In this document: in pieces, positions 17,846-25,481 of the stretch
Numbering within the stretch: the first letter of the stretch is position 1
How the letters are laid out: each line of letters begins with the position of its first letter
NCBI GenBank assembly: GCA_964501725.1
Contig: CAZCTO010000014.1
Span: 1 to 64,000, forward strand
DNA length: 64,000 bases
Reading direction: 5' to 3'
Source of the DNA: CAZCTO01 sp964501725
Lineage (GTDB): Bacteria; Bacillota; Clostridia; Saccharofermentanales; Saccharofermentanaceae
The notes under the pieces: model-generated
Databases searched by the model: none
What the model was told of the DNA's origin: nothing
Seen by the model: the letters and a program-made list of their open reading frames with translations, nothing else
Made by a program: the position numbers and the translations under genes

Positions 17846-18418
17846 TCAATGGTTCGGAGTATGACGTGATGGCAACTTATATTGAGATAGTTCTCTTCTC
17901 AGATGTTTCCAATTCAGATTGCGGGAAGACATCATTTCCCAAAAATCTCTTGAGTGGTTCAAATAATACAAATGCGTAAGTTCATGAAGGAGGACATATT
18001 CAAAATACTCTTCCGGAAGCGAAACGAGATAACCGTTAATGGAAATATTTCCCAAACTTGAACAGGATCCCCATCGGGAACTTGAATACCGAATGAAAAT
18101 TCGATTGGGTTTCTTACCGTTATATTTTTTTAAATAAGTAATAATACGAAGTCGAATCTCTTTTGAAGCTTCTTTTTTTTGAGCAGGTGTAAAAGCCGGG
18201 ATATGATTATAAGATGAAGCTTTTTCGATTTGTCGTACGATCCATTTGTATTTTGAATCAACAATTTTATCCGCATCTGATAAGGATAGACACGTTGGAA
18301 CCAATACAGATATTTCTCCGATGTCGCTGATTTTTATGGCAACCGATTTTCTCTTAGCTTTCAAACAGTTGTATTCAATCGCTTTTTCAGGAGAAATTCT
18401 CTTAACTGGAATTGACTT
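17846..18418 (-). CDS. YgjP-like zinc metallopeptidase (DUF45)
   Basis: The 190-residue product has the conserved SRWGSC (115-120) and HELTH (146-150) with a third ligand in NHSRDFW (His156). This is the YgjP/WLM-related metal-hydrolase signature. The biological substrate of the family is unknown. I chose the ATG at 18418 because the conserved domain begins soon after. The frame is open to a TTG at 18484, which would overlap the pyrE-like gene by 44 bases. It is the last gene of the pyr run, 22 bases after the previous stop. Its link to pyrimidine synthesis is probably only positional. Confidence 0.85.
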   Translation of the reverse strand, partial: KSIPVKRISPEKAIEYNCLKAKRKSVAIKISDIGEISVLVPTCLSLSDADKIVDSKYKWIVRQIEKASSYNHIPAFTPAQKKEASKEIRLRIITYLKKYNGKKPNRIFIRYSSSRWGSCSSLGNISINGYLVSLPEEYFEYVLLHELTHLYYLNHSRDFWEMMSSRNLNWKHLRRELSQYKLPSRHTPNH

Positions 18419-18440
18419 CATTCTATACACCCAAAAATCT

Positions 18441-19307
18441 TCAAACGCAGCCCGGTAAGTTACCGTAGCCCTTGGAAATTGCAAGTTCGGCTCTTTCTTT
18501 TGCCTTGCCGCCGATTAATATCTGCTCCGAAAGGAAGTTTGGATGATCCGCAATAAATGATTTCATATACTGTGTCGGGCTTTGCATAAAATCAATAATC
18601 ATTTTATATTGCTTTTCATCAATCAACCCAATATTCATTGCCGTCAGAAACAATTCAGAATCAATACTTGTTAATGTATGAAGTTTTACACCGGCATCCG
18701 CCAGATTCTCAGATCCTCCCTGTTTTCGATCCACAACGGCAATCGTATCAGTAATTGATGAATCCATATTCTCAATAACCGGGATCCAAACACGTGAGTA
18801 ACTGGATGCTTCGGTTACCAGATCCGCAATATGAAGGGCCTTAAGTCCGGAAAGGTTAACTTCTGTCGCATGAGCGCTGTTAACAAATTGCTCTGTGCTG
18901 TATACCGCTTGAAAATCCTTGAATATCGAAAGGTGCGGCTTATTCAGAAAATAAGCCGGAAGCATTGAAAAGAAAAAGTCCCTTCTTTCTCCGCCGGATA
19001 TATAATCAAAAGTCAATTTTGATGCTTCCTCCACAATCATATCCGTAACAGCTTTGAATGATTCCGATCTCGCATAAATCAGGAGGAGATGATCCAGAAG
19101 CAATTTAGGAAAGGTAATCCGATCCGATGAAGATGATGCTTCAATAATTGATAAAAGCTCGTTTGCCTCAATCTCATTACTGAGCAAAAAATGAGTGTTT
19201 ATGTAAAACGGGCCAAGCGTTCCTGAAGTATACCAAAATGGGTGTTCCGGATCACTGACTCTTACCGCATCAGTAGAAAACAAGAAAGGGACAATATTAT
19301 CTCTCAT
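18441..19307 (-). CDS. pyrE: Divergent orotate phosphoribosyltransferase-like protein
   Basis: In the operon position of pyrE. PyrE joins orotate and PRPP to make OMP, the substrate of the adjacent PyrF. Recognisable OPRT elements are YTSGTLGPFYIN (about 26-37), DYISGGERRDFFFS (about 101-114), a PRPP-loop equivalent IADLVTEASS (160-169) and VVDRKQGG (about 191-198). The PRPP loop is eroded compared with DDVxTTGxS, and the 288 residues exceed the usual 200-230. It could be an active but distant PyrE or a regulator. The ATG at 19307 follows GGGGTGA; an in-frame GTG lies 9 bases upstream. Confidence 0.75.
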   Translation of the reverse strand: MRDNIVPFLFSTDAVRVSDPEHPFWYTSGTLGPFYINTHFLLSNEIEANELLSIIEASSSSDRITFPKLLLDHLLLIYARSESFKAVTDMIVEEASKLTFDYISGGERRDFFFSMLPAYFLNKPHLSIFKDFQAVYSTEQFVNSAHATEVNLSGLKALHIADLVTEASSYSRVWIPVIENMDSSITDTIAVVDRKQGGSENLADAGVKLHTLTSIDSELFLTAMNIGLIDEKQYKMIIDFMQSPTQYMKSFIADHPNFLSEQILIGGKAKERAELAISKGYGNLPGCV

Positions 19308-19308
19308 A

Positions 19309-20229
19309 TCATTCACCCCATAGTTTTAATGTTCCGATAATTTCCGATAGCGTGCTAATATTTTCTTCTTTCATATAGGAAACCAAGTCATTAAGTATTG
19401 TCTCACAAGAAGCCGGATGAATCAAAGTTGAAGTGCCGATTTCGACCGCTGAAGCACCGGCAATCAGAAATTCAACCACATCAACTGCGTTCATAATTCC
19501 TCCGCAGCCGATTACCGGTATCTTCAATGCTTTGAAACATTCGCTCACCATTCGGATAGCAACCGGCTTAATTGCAGGCCCTGATAGCCCGCCGGTGTTG
19601 TTTGTAAGGATCGGTCTGCGGGTTTTTCGGTCAATAGCCATGCCGAGAAGTGTATTAATCGCAACAACGGCATCCGCGCCCGCCTCCTGAGCCGCAAGAG
19701 CCGCTTCGCTGATGGAATTGGTATTAGGTGTCAACTTAACCCAAAGAGGGATTGCAGTCATACTGCGAAGCTCTGAGACCAAATCAAATATTGTTTGGGG
19801 TGATGATCCGAAAATCATGCATCCCTCTTTAACATTGGGGCAGGACAGATTCAGTTCGATTGCGTCGATCTGATTCGGATAGGCCGCCAGCTTACTTACC
19901 ATCTGAATATAATCCGATATACTGTGGCCGGCTGCATTAACAATGACCTTACAACCCAGTGAAGCCATAAATGATAGATCATTATCAATAAAATAATCCA
20001 CTCCGGGATTCTGAAGCCCGACACTGTTCAGCATTCCGGATGCAGTCTCGGCAACTCTGCATCCTTCATTACCGATTCTTGGTAATAGGGTCAATCCCTT
20101 TGAACATATTCCGCCTATTTTTGACAAATCAACATACTCGGACAATTCTCTTCCAAATCCGCATGTTCCGGAAGCAAGAATCAATGGATTATTCAAGCGA
20201 ACAGATCCGATATCAACGGCCTTATTCAC
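19309..20229 (-). CDS. pyrD: Dihydroorotate dehydrogenase B, catalytic subunit
   Basis: PyrD is the FMN subunit of the NAD-dependent class 1B enzyme, which oxidises dihydroorotate to orotate together with PyrK. The 306-residue product shows NSVGLQNPG and NLSCPNVKEG, with the class-1B catalytic cysteine at about 130. I chose the GTG at 20229: GGAGG lies seven bases upstream and the codon overlaps the pyrK stop as GTGA. An upstream ATG at 20274 would lie inside pyrK. It sits directly after pyrK, its electron-transfer partner. Confidence 0.95.
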   Translation of the reverse strand: MNKAVDIGSVRLNNPLILASGTCGFGRELSEYVDLSKIGGICSKGLTLLPRIGNEGCRVAETASGMLNSVGLQNPGVDYFIDNDLSFMASLGCKVIVNAAGHSISDYIQMVSKLAAYPNQIDAIELNLSCPNVKEGCMIFGSSPQTIFDLVSELRSMTAIPLWVKLTPNTNSISEAALAAQEAGADAVVAINTLLGMAIDRKTRRPILTNNTGGLSGPAIKPVAIRMVSECFKALKIPVIGCGGIMNAVDVVEFLIAGASAVEIGTSTLIHPASCETILNDLVSYMKEENISTLSEIIGTLKLWGE

Positions 20230-21008
20230 CAAATCACCTCCGATGCTCGAAAAGTCGGACCATCCACACAACAACGCTTGTGTTCTATACCCGCATTCCC
20301 TGATGAAGAACTAATTTTACATGTACATACCAGGCATAGTCCTAATCCGCATGCCATTCGTTTTTCCAGAGAAACAAAGCACTCCAGATTATGACTATGC
20401 GCCCATTTCGATACTTCCCGCATCATTATTTCGGGTCCAACCGTAATTACTCTTGCGCCTTCAATATCTTCCGATGATAAACTCGAAAGTCCTGAAAGAA
20501 CAGTTCCTTTAATACCAATGTCACCAATATCCGAGCAAATGATATTTCTTGTGTTTTCATCTGCTCGAATGTCTCTGTAACAAGCATCCGCCGAACACTT
20601 ATATCCGTTAATGTTGATCACGGGAATATTTAGCAATTCCGCCTTTTGGAGTGCAAAGCGGAGAGGAAATACACCGGTGCCTCCTCCGACAAAAATCAGT
20701 TTGCGGGCTTCTTCCAATGGAAAGGCATTACCAAGAGGACCCAGACAATCAAAAGTTGCTCCGGGCTCGGACAATAGAATTTCTTTGGTTCCGACGCCAA
20801 CTTTTCGAATTCCGATGTCAAACGTTCCGTTCTCATTATTTACGGATGATATGCCAAACGGACGTTTTAGCAGTTGTGAGCAAGAAAGATTAACAAACTG
20901 CCCGGGCAAAGCCTGCGCCGCAATTTCCGGACAATAAAACGTAAACAGTGAAACATTGTCGTTAATGTGTTTATTTGATATGAGTTTGATGACATATTCT
21001 TTTTTCAT
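20226..21008 (-). CDS. pyrK: Dihydroorotate dehydrogenase B, electron-transfer subunit
   Basis: PyrK carries FAD and a [2Fe-2S] cluster and passes electrons from PyrD to NAD+. The 260-residue product has the FAD-binding RPFGIS (49-54), the NAD-binding GGGTGVFP (108-115) and the C-terminal cysteine set CGLGLCLVCTC...RCC (from about 220). The start ATG at 21008 overlaps the pyrF stop by one base (TGATG), with AGGTGA upstream. Its stop overlaps the pyrD start. Confidence 0.96.
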   Translation of the reverse strand: MKKEYVIKLISNKHINDNVSLFTFYCPEIAAQALPGQFVNLSCSQLLKRPFGISSVNNENGTFDIGIRKVGVGTKEILLSEPGATFDCLGPLGNAFPLEEARKLIFVGGGTGVFPLRFALQKAELLNIPVININGYKCSADACYRDIRADENTRNIICSDIGDIGIKGTVLSGLSSLSSEDIEGARVITVGPEIMMREVSKWAHSHNLECFVSLEKRMACGLGLCLVCTCKISSSSGNAGIEHKRCCVDGPTFRASEVIW

Positions 21009-21964
21009 CAATAATTCACCTGTTTCGCTTTTCTCAATATGGCTGCATTTAAGTCGTCCTTCATACGAATCGCTTCATCTCTTGCGGCGATATCAAAAGC
21101 AGTATCGTCAAGGTCACTTCTTTTCTTATATGCACACATCAAGCTTCTGGATGCATTTACGATTGCACCGGTTCCATTCAGATTGAAGGAACAAGCCGCT
21201 GTGTCCGCGCTTCCGCCCTGCGTACCGTAACCGGGAACTAAAATAAAAGCTGACGGCATGCGTTTACGCAGATCCGTAGCTTGCTCAGGCCAAGTCGCTC
21301 CGACCACGGCCCCGATTGAGCTGAAACCGTTCTCACCGATAAGGTTATTGCCCCAGCTGATGATTTTGTCCGCAACTGCCTCATACAGTTTCCTGCCGTC
21401 CTGCAAAACCAAGTCTTGAAAATCAACAGCGGAAGGATTGGATGTTCGAACCAGTATGAAAAGACCTTTTTCCATTTTCTCGGCTACTTTCATAAAAGGC
21501 TCCACTCCGTCAACACCTAAATAAGCATTCACGGTTAAAGCATCCGCGTCCAACATAGATACATAACTTGAATCCGATAGTTTTGTACTGCCCAATATTC
21601 CTGCCGCATAGGCTTCGGCAGTTGCCCCGATATCATTTCGTTTTGCATCCGCGATCACGATCATTCCTTTTGATTTGGCATAAGAAACCGTCTTATGAAG
21701 CGCCTCAATACCATGGATTCCATACATTTCATAATATGCGAATTGAGGTTTGATCGCAGGAATGATATCCATTGTTGCATCAATAAGCATACGGTTAAAC
21801 TCGTAAATTGCCATTCCGGCTGCAATCTGCTTGTTGTCAGTTTCTTTGTTGCATGAGTCAATAATGTATTGTGGGATATACTCTAATTTCGGATCCAGTC
21901 CCATAACCGTCGGATTATTAAATTTAGCAATTTTTTCGATCAGCCTGTCAGCAAAGTTCTTCAT
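21008..21964 (-). CDS. pyrF: Orotidine 5'-phosphate decarboxylase, type 2
   Basis: PyrF decarboxylates OMP to UMP, the last step of de novo pyrimidine synthesis. The 318-residue length and the sequence GLDPKLEYIP place it in the longer type-2 family. DAKRND (106-111) holds the catalytic lysine Lys108. GGAGGG precedes the ATG, which overlaps the end of pyrC by 17 bases. It is in the operon with the other pyr genes. Confidence 0.96.
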   Translation of the reverse strand: MKNFADRLIEKIAKFNNPTVMGLDPKLEYIPQYIIDSCNKETDNKQIAAGMAIYEFNRMLIDATMDIIPAIKPQFAYYEMYGIHGIEALHKTVSYAKSKGMIVIADAKRNDIGATAEAYAAGILGSTKLSDSSYVSMLDADALTVNAYLGVDGVEPFMKVAEKMEKGLFILVRTSNPSAVDFQDLVLQDGRKLYEAVADKIISWGNNLIGENGFSSIGAVVGATWPEQATDLRKRMPSAFILVPGYGTQGGSADTAACSFNLNGTGAIVNASRSLMCAYKKRSDLDDTAFDIAARDEAIRMKDDLNAAILRKAKQVNY

Positions 21965-23204
21965 AAGTCGTCTTCCCTCCTGATATGGTTAATCTGCATT
22001 TACCGTATAAAGTATACCCGTCAAAAGGTGTATTTCTTGATTTGGATAACATTGAATTCTTATCAAACACATACGAATTCTCAAGATCAAAACAAGATAT
22101 ATCCGCGGGCGCGCCGATTTCAAGGGTCCCCCGACCGAGTCGGAGAATATTCGAAGGCTGTAAAGACATACACCGAATAAGACGATCAAACCCCATTACC
22201 CCTGTTTTCACAAGGTATGTATAAGCAAGAGAAAAGGCAGTCTCAAAGCCGACAATTCCATTTGCCGCCAGAGAAAACTCAATGTCTTTATCATCCACAT
22301 GATGAGGTGCGTGATCTGTAACAATGATGTCGATCGTTCCGTCACGAAGACCTTCAATCACTGCCAGTCTGTCTTCTTCGCTTCTAAGAGGCGGGTTCAT
22401 TTTGGCGTTGGTTTGAAAACCAAGACAAGCTGTATCATTTAAAACAAAGTAATGAGGGCATGTTTCGGCAGTTACTTTTATTCCGCGAGCTTTGGCGTCT
22501 CTGATCAATTGAATCCCGACTTTATTACTCACATGACATATATGAACCGGAAGATTCAGGTACTCGGCGATCAGAAGGTCGCGGCTGATCATTATGTTTT
22601 CACTTAATGTAGGGATGCCCCTTAGCCCCATTTGTGTCGATATGTCCCCTTCGTTCATTGCACCTTCACTGATGGACGGAACTTCGCAGTGGTTTAGAAC
22701 CGGAAGATTAAAATCGTGGGAGTATTCCATTACTTTTCGCATTTGACTTGCCGAGGCAATCGGTTTTCCGTCGTCCGAAACTGCTACGATTCCGGCTTCT
22801 TTCATTAAACCGATTTCTGATAGCTCTTCACCCTTCAGCCCTTTGCTGGCAGCACCGATGGGGAAAACGTTAGCAAATCCGTGTGCTTTGCTTTTTGCAA
22901 CAATTCCGGACACTACTGATGCGTTATCACAAACAGGATTGGTATTCGGCATGCAGCAAATCGATGTGAAACCGCCCTTTGCAGCAGATTGAGTACCGCT
23001 AATGATATCTTCCTTGTATTCAAATCCCGGTTCACGAAGATGACAGTGAGCATCAATGAGCCCGGGCAGCAGTGCCGCTCCTTTAACATCGTAAACAACA
23101 TCCGGGACTGATGTGTATGGCTTAGAAATTATTCCGTCTTCAATATGAAAGTCAGATGGTTCTCCGCAACCCATGATTTTCGCGTTTTTAATTACAATTC
23201 TCAT
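21948..23204 (-). CDS. pyrC: Dihydroorotase
   Basis: PyrC cyclises carbamoyl-aspartate to dihydroorotate. It is a zinc amidohydrolase. The 418-residue product begins with the metal motif DAHCHLREPG (51-60), and NHCEVPS and TDHAPHH supply later ligands and the catalytic aspartate. Length and motifs fit the class I dihydroorotases found with PyrB in Firmicutes. The ATG overlaps the pyrB stop as ATGA, with GGAGG eight bases upstream. Confidence 0.96.
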   Translation of the reverse strand: MRIVIKNAKIMGCGEPSDFHIEDGIISKPYTSVPDVVYDVKGAALLPGLIDAHCHLREPGFEYKEDIISGTQSAAKGGFTSICCMPNTNPVCDNASVVSGIVAKSKAHGFANVFPIGAASKGLKGEELSEIGLMKEAGIVAVSDDGKPIASASQMRKVMEYSHDFNLPVLNHCEVPSISEGAMNEGDISTQMGLRGIPTLSENIMISRDLLIAEYLNLPVHICHVSNKVGIQLIRDAKARGIKVTAETCPHYFVLNDTACLGFQTNAKMNPPLRSEEDRLAVIEGLRDGTIDIIVTDHAPHHVDDKDIEFSLAANGIVGFETAFSLAYTYLVKTGVMGFDRLIRCMSLQPSNILRLGRGTLEIGAPADISCFDLENSYVFDKNSMLSKSRNTPFDGYTLYGKCRLTISGGKTTYEELC

Positions 23205-24130
23205 TGCAGATTCCTCCTGATCATCAACATGTAGAGTACCGCCATTCTAACGGCGACGCCGTTTGTTACTTGCTCGTTAATCAGTGATTGAGGACTGTCA
23301 TATACCATAGTTGGCAGCTCTACTCCATGATTACAGGGTCCGGGGTGCAATACTACCGCATCTTTATTGGCTAGCGAGAGAATTTCAGGTGAGATCGCGT
23401 AAAACTTTGCATACTCGGAAATCGATGGAAATAATGATTTCTTCTGACGTTCCAGCTGTACTCTCAGTCCCATGAGTGCATCTGCGCCCTCGACTGCTTC
23501 AGCAAGAGACTTGGAAATCCTGCAACCCATTTTCTCAATACCCATCGGGATCATCGTGGACGGTCCGTACAAATATACCTCTGCTCCTAATTTAGATAAC
23601 CCAAGCGCGTTGCTTCGTGCGACTCGACTATGGTATATATCCCCGCAAATGGCAATCTTTAACCCCTCTATCCTTCCAAACTTTTCTTTCAGTGTATACA
23701 TATCGAGAAGTGCCTGTGTCGGATGTTCATTCATACCATCTCCGGCATTCACTACGGATGCCTTAAGATGTGGCGCAATGAAATGAGGTGCCCCGGATTG
23801 ATTGTGACGCATTATCAAAATATCTGTGGCCATCATATCTATTGTTCTTACGGTATCCAGTAATGATTCTCCCTTATTAACACTGCTTCCCGAGGCAGAA
23901 ATATTTGCACTTGCTGAGCCCATGTACTTTGATGCCAGCTCAAAAGATAACCTCGTCCGGGTGCTGTTCTCATAAAAAAGTGTAATCACAGACTTCCCTT
24001 GAAGATGAGAAGTCTTTTTGTTCCCTGAGGACAGGACCAGCTTCATCATTTCTGCCGTGTGAAGTATTTCATTGATTTCCTCTGCAGAAAGCTCTTTAAG
24101 TCCAAGTAAATCCTTACTTCGCAACGTCAT
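23201..24130 (-). CDS. pyrB: Aspartate carbamoyltransferase, catalytic chain
   Basis: PyrB condenses carbamoyl phosphate with aspartate, the committed step to UMP. The 309-residue product has STRTR (56-60, carbamoyl-phosphate binding) and HPTQALLD (136-143). No pyrI regulatory gene is present, consistent with control at transcription by PyrR. It overlaps pyrR by 4 bases (ATGA). Confidence 0.97.
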   Translation of the reverse strand: MTLRSKDLLGLKELSAEEINEILHTAEMMKLVLSSGNKKTSHLQGKSVITLFYENSTRTRLSFELASKYMGSASANISASGSSVNKGESLLDTVRTIDMMATDILIMRHNQSGAPHFIAPHLKASVVNAGDGMNEHPTQALLDMYTLKEKFGRIEGLKIAICGDIYHSRVARSNALGLSKLGAEVYLYGPSTMIPMGIEKMGCRISKSLAEAVEGADALMGLRVQLERQKKSLFPSISEYAKFYAISPEILSLANKDAVVLHPGPCNHGVELPTMVYDSPQSLINEQVTNGVAVRMAVLYMLMIRRNLQ

Positions 24131-24681
24131 ACGCGTACCTCATCAAAAAGAACAACTCTGTCGACTCCATCGATTTCTCTAAGTTCAACGTGGATCGATT
24201 CCGTATTTGACGTTGGAACATTTTTCCCGACATAATCCGCTCGAAAAGGTAACTGGCGGTGCCCCCGGTCAACCATAATCGCGAGTTGAATCGATGCCGG
24301 TCGTCCCATATCGAAAACCGCTTCAATCGCGGCTCTAACGGTCCTGCCTGTATATAGAACGTCATCAACGAGAATGATTGTCTTATCGTTTACATCAAAT
24401 GGAATGTCCGTTCCGTTAACGATCGGGTGTGTGCTGAGTTTGGATAAGTCATCCCGATAGAAAGTGATGTCCAAAATACCGACATGCGGTCTTTCACCTT
24501 CAATTGATTCGAGTATTTCTGCGATACGCCTTGTCATCGGAACGCCCCTGCGCTGAATGCCGATTAAAACAAGTTTTGACAGGCCGCGATTTCTTTCAAC
24601 GATTTCATGCGCAATACGGGTTAATGCACGTGAAACGGCTGCTTCATCCATAAGGAGTGCTTTCTCATAACTTTCAGCCAT
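24127..24681 (-). CDS. pyrR: Pyr operon attenuation regulator / uracil phosphoribosyltransferase
   Basis: PyrR binds pyr leader RNA when UMP is high and favours termination; it also has uracil phosphoribosyltransferase activity. The 184-residue product has the PRPP motif VDDVLYTGRT (105-114) and the basic patch GIQRRGVP expected at the RNA-binding face. The ATG at 24681 follows AAGGGGG; an in-frame TTG 15 bases upstream is inside that site. A matching RNA target and terminator lie upstream (24727-24829). It is the first gene of the operon. Confidence 0.97.
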   Translation of the reverse strand: MAESYEKALLMDEAAVSRALTRIAHEIVERNRGLSKLVLIGIQRRGVPMTRRIAEILESIEGERPHVGILDITFYRDDLSKLSTHPIVNGTDIPFDVNDKTIILVDDVLYTGRTVRAAIEAVFDMGRPASIQLAIMVDRGHRQLPFRADYVGKNVPTSNTESIHVELREIDGVDRVVLFDEVRV

Positions 24682-24726
24682 TTTTACCCCCTTCAAATAT
24701 CCGCTTCAATCCAATCCATCTGCAAC

Positions 24727-24760
24727 AAAAAAGCCTTCCGACCATATGCAGGCGGAAGGC
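24727..24760 (-). terminator. Attenuator terminator of the pyr operon
   Basis: On the minus strand GCCTTCCG (24760-24753) pairs perfectly with CGGAAGGC (24740-24733), followed by TTTTTT. It lies between the PyrR-binding loop and pyrR, where the pyr attenuator is expected. Confidence 0.88.
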
Positions 24761-24812
24761 ATTATACACAATTATGACGCTCGTAACCGGGCGTTATCTA
24801 TATGTAACCCTT

Positions 24813-24829
24813 CCAGACCTCTCAGGATC
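24813..24829 (-). promoter_or_regulatory. PyrR-binding RNA loop
   Basis: The minus strand reads GATCCTGAGAGGTCTGG, matching the known PyrR-binding consensus ARUCCNGNGAGGYU at about 12 of 14 positions. It lies downstream of the promoter and upstream of the attenuator, as in the Bacillus pyr leaders. Bound PyrR would stabilise the anti-antiterminator. Confidence 0.82.
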
Positions 24830-24856
24830 ATTGTTAAAAGGTTTTTCTTTATTGGA

Positions 24857-24885
24857 ATCATAAACTATTCGTTGACACTTTTCAA
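24857..24885 (-). promoter_or_regulatory. Promoter of the pyr operon
   Basis: On the minus strand TTGAAA (24885-24880), a 17-base spacer and TATGAT (24862-24857) form a good housekeeping-type promoter. It overlaps the opposing tRNA-Leu promoter by 14 bases. Confidence 0.72.
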
Positions 24886-24899
24886 GTAGCTGTGATAAT
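24872..24899 (+). promoter_or_regulatory. Promoter of tRNA-Leu
   Basis: TTGACA (24872-24877), a 16-base spacer and GATAAT (24894-24899) lie 15 bases before the tRNA. The -35 falls inside the spacer of the pyr promoter on the other strand. Confidence 0.7.
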
Positions 24900-24914
24900 A
24901 TTTTCAAGATACAA

Positions 24915-25001
24915 GGGGCTGTGGCGGAATTGGCAGACGCAGCAGACTCAAAATCTGCCGATCGAGAGGTTGTATGGGTTCAAGTCCCATCAGCCCCACC
25001 A
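24915..25001 (+). tRNA. tRNA-Leu (CAA)
   Basis: The acceptor GGGGCTG pairs with CAGCCCC and an encoded ACCA follows. The anticodon arm is GCAGA-CTCAAAA-TCTGC, giving anticodon CAA for UUG codons. A variable arm of class II length and a T-arm with GGTTCAAGTCC are present. Confidence 0.96.
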
Positions 25002-25010
25002 TCAAAGACG

Positions 25011-25047
25011 AATGACCGATCATTTGAGATCGGTCATTTTTTATTTT
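25011..25047 (+). terminator. Terminator of tRNA-Leu
   Basis: AATGACCGATC (25011-25021) pairs perfectly over 11 bp with GATCGGTCATT (25028-25038), followed by TTTTATTTT. Confidence 0.88.
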
Positions 25048-25048
25048 C

Positions 25049-25087
25049 AAAAAGCGAAAGCCGGATGATCGAAATCATCCGGCTTTC
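25049..25087 (-). terminator. Terminator of the tRNA-Met/tRNA-Tyr unit
   Basis: A 14-bp perfect stem (25056-25069 with 25074-25087) with a 4-base loop directly follows tRNA-Tyr on the minus strand, then GCTTTTT. Confidence 0.82.
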
Positions 25088-25172
25088 TGGTGGGAGGAGG
25101 TGGATTCGAACCACCGAAGTCGTCGACGGCAGATTTACAGTCTGCTCCCTTTAGCCACTCGGGAATCCTCCC
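25088..25172 (-). tRNA. tRNA-Tyr (GTA)
   Basis: The acceptor GGGAGGA pairs with TCCTCCC and CCA is encoded. The anticodon arm GCAGA-CTGTAAA-TCTGC gives GTA. A long variable arm and a T-loop GGTTCGAATCC are present. It lies 27 bases after tRNA-Met on the same strand. Confidence 0.97.
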
Positions 25173-25199
25173 AAATATATTAAGTTGTTGGTATCATGT

Positions 25200-25276
25200 T
25201 GGTGGGCCTTCAGGGACTCGAACCCGGGACCGACCGGTTATGAGCCGGTTGCTCTAACCAACTGAGCTAAAGGCCC
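25200..25276 (-). tRNA. tRNA-Met (CAT)
   Basis: The acceptor GGGCCTT pairs with AAGGCCC and CCA is encoded. The anticodon arm ACCGG-CTCATAA-CCGGT gives CAT. The sequence resembles elongator tRNA-Met; a tRNA-Ile2 whose wobble C is converted to lysidine cannot be excluded from the gene alone. Confidence 0.92.
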
Positions 25277-25335
25277 ATGTGAATTGATGCGATCTGTTTC
25301 TAAAAAGCAAGACTAATTCTCAAAGCGCAAAAGTG

Positions 25336-25364
25336 ATTATTACATAACTCACAAGTACCGTCAA
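25336..25364 (-). promoter_or_regulatory. Promoter of the tRNA-Met/tRNA-Tyr unit
   Basis: On the minus strand TTGACG (25364-25359) is followed after a 16- or 17-base spacer by TAATAAT (25342-25336), about 60 bases before tRNA-Met. Confidence 0.6.
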
Positions 25365-25430
25365 TACCTTGATTGCAATTGAGCAATTTTTCAAGCAATA
25401 ATTCGCAAGAAAGTGATTTGCTCAATTCGG

Positions 25431-25474
25431 AAAAACGATAACAATGCCGGCCTTGTAACGGCATTGTTATCGTT
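25431..25474 (-). terminator. Terminator of asd
   Basis: A 16-bp perfect stem (25434-25449 with 25459-25474), a 9-base loop and a TTTTT tract lie 8 bases after the asd stop. Confidence 0.92.
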
Positions 25475-25481
25475 CTGATTA

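Noticed and set aside
24657..24863. Short plus-strand open frame over the pyr leader
   Set aside because: It lies antisense to the pyr attenuator and PyrR-binding loop, which account for the sequence.
24921..25154. 77-codon open frame on the plus strand
   Set aside because: It runs through tRNA-Leu and into tRNA-Tyr on the other strand; it is an artefact of tRNA sequence.
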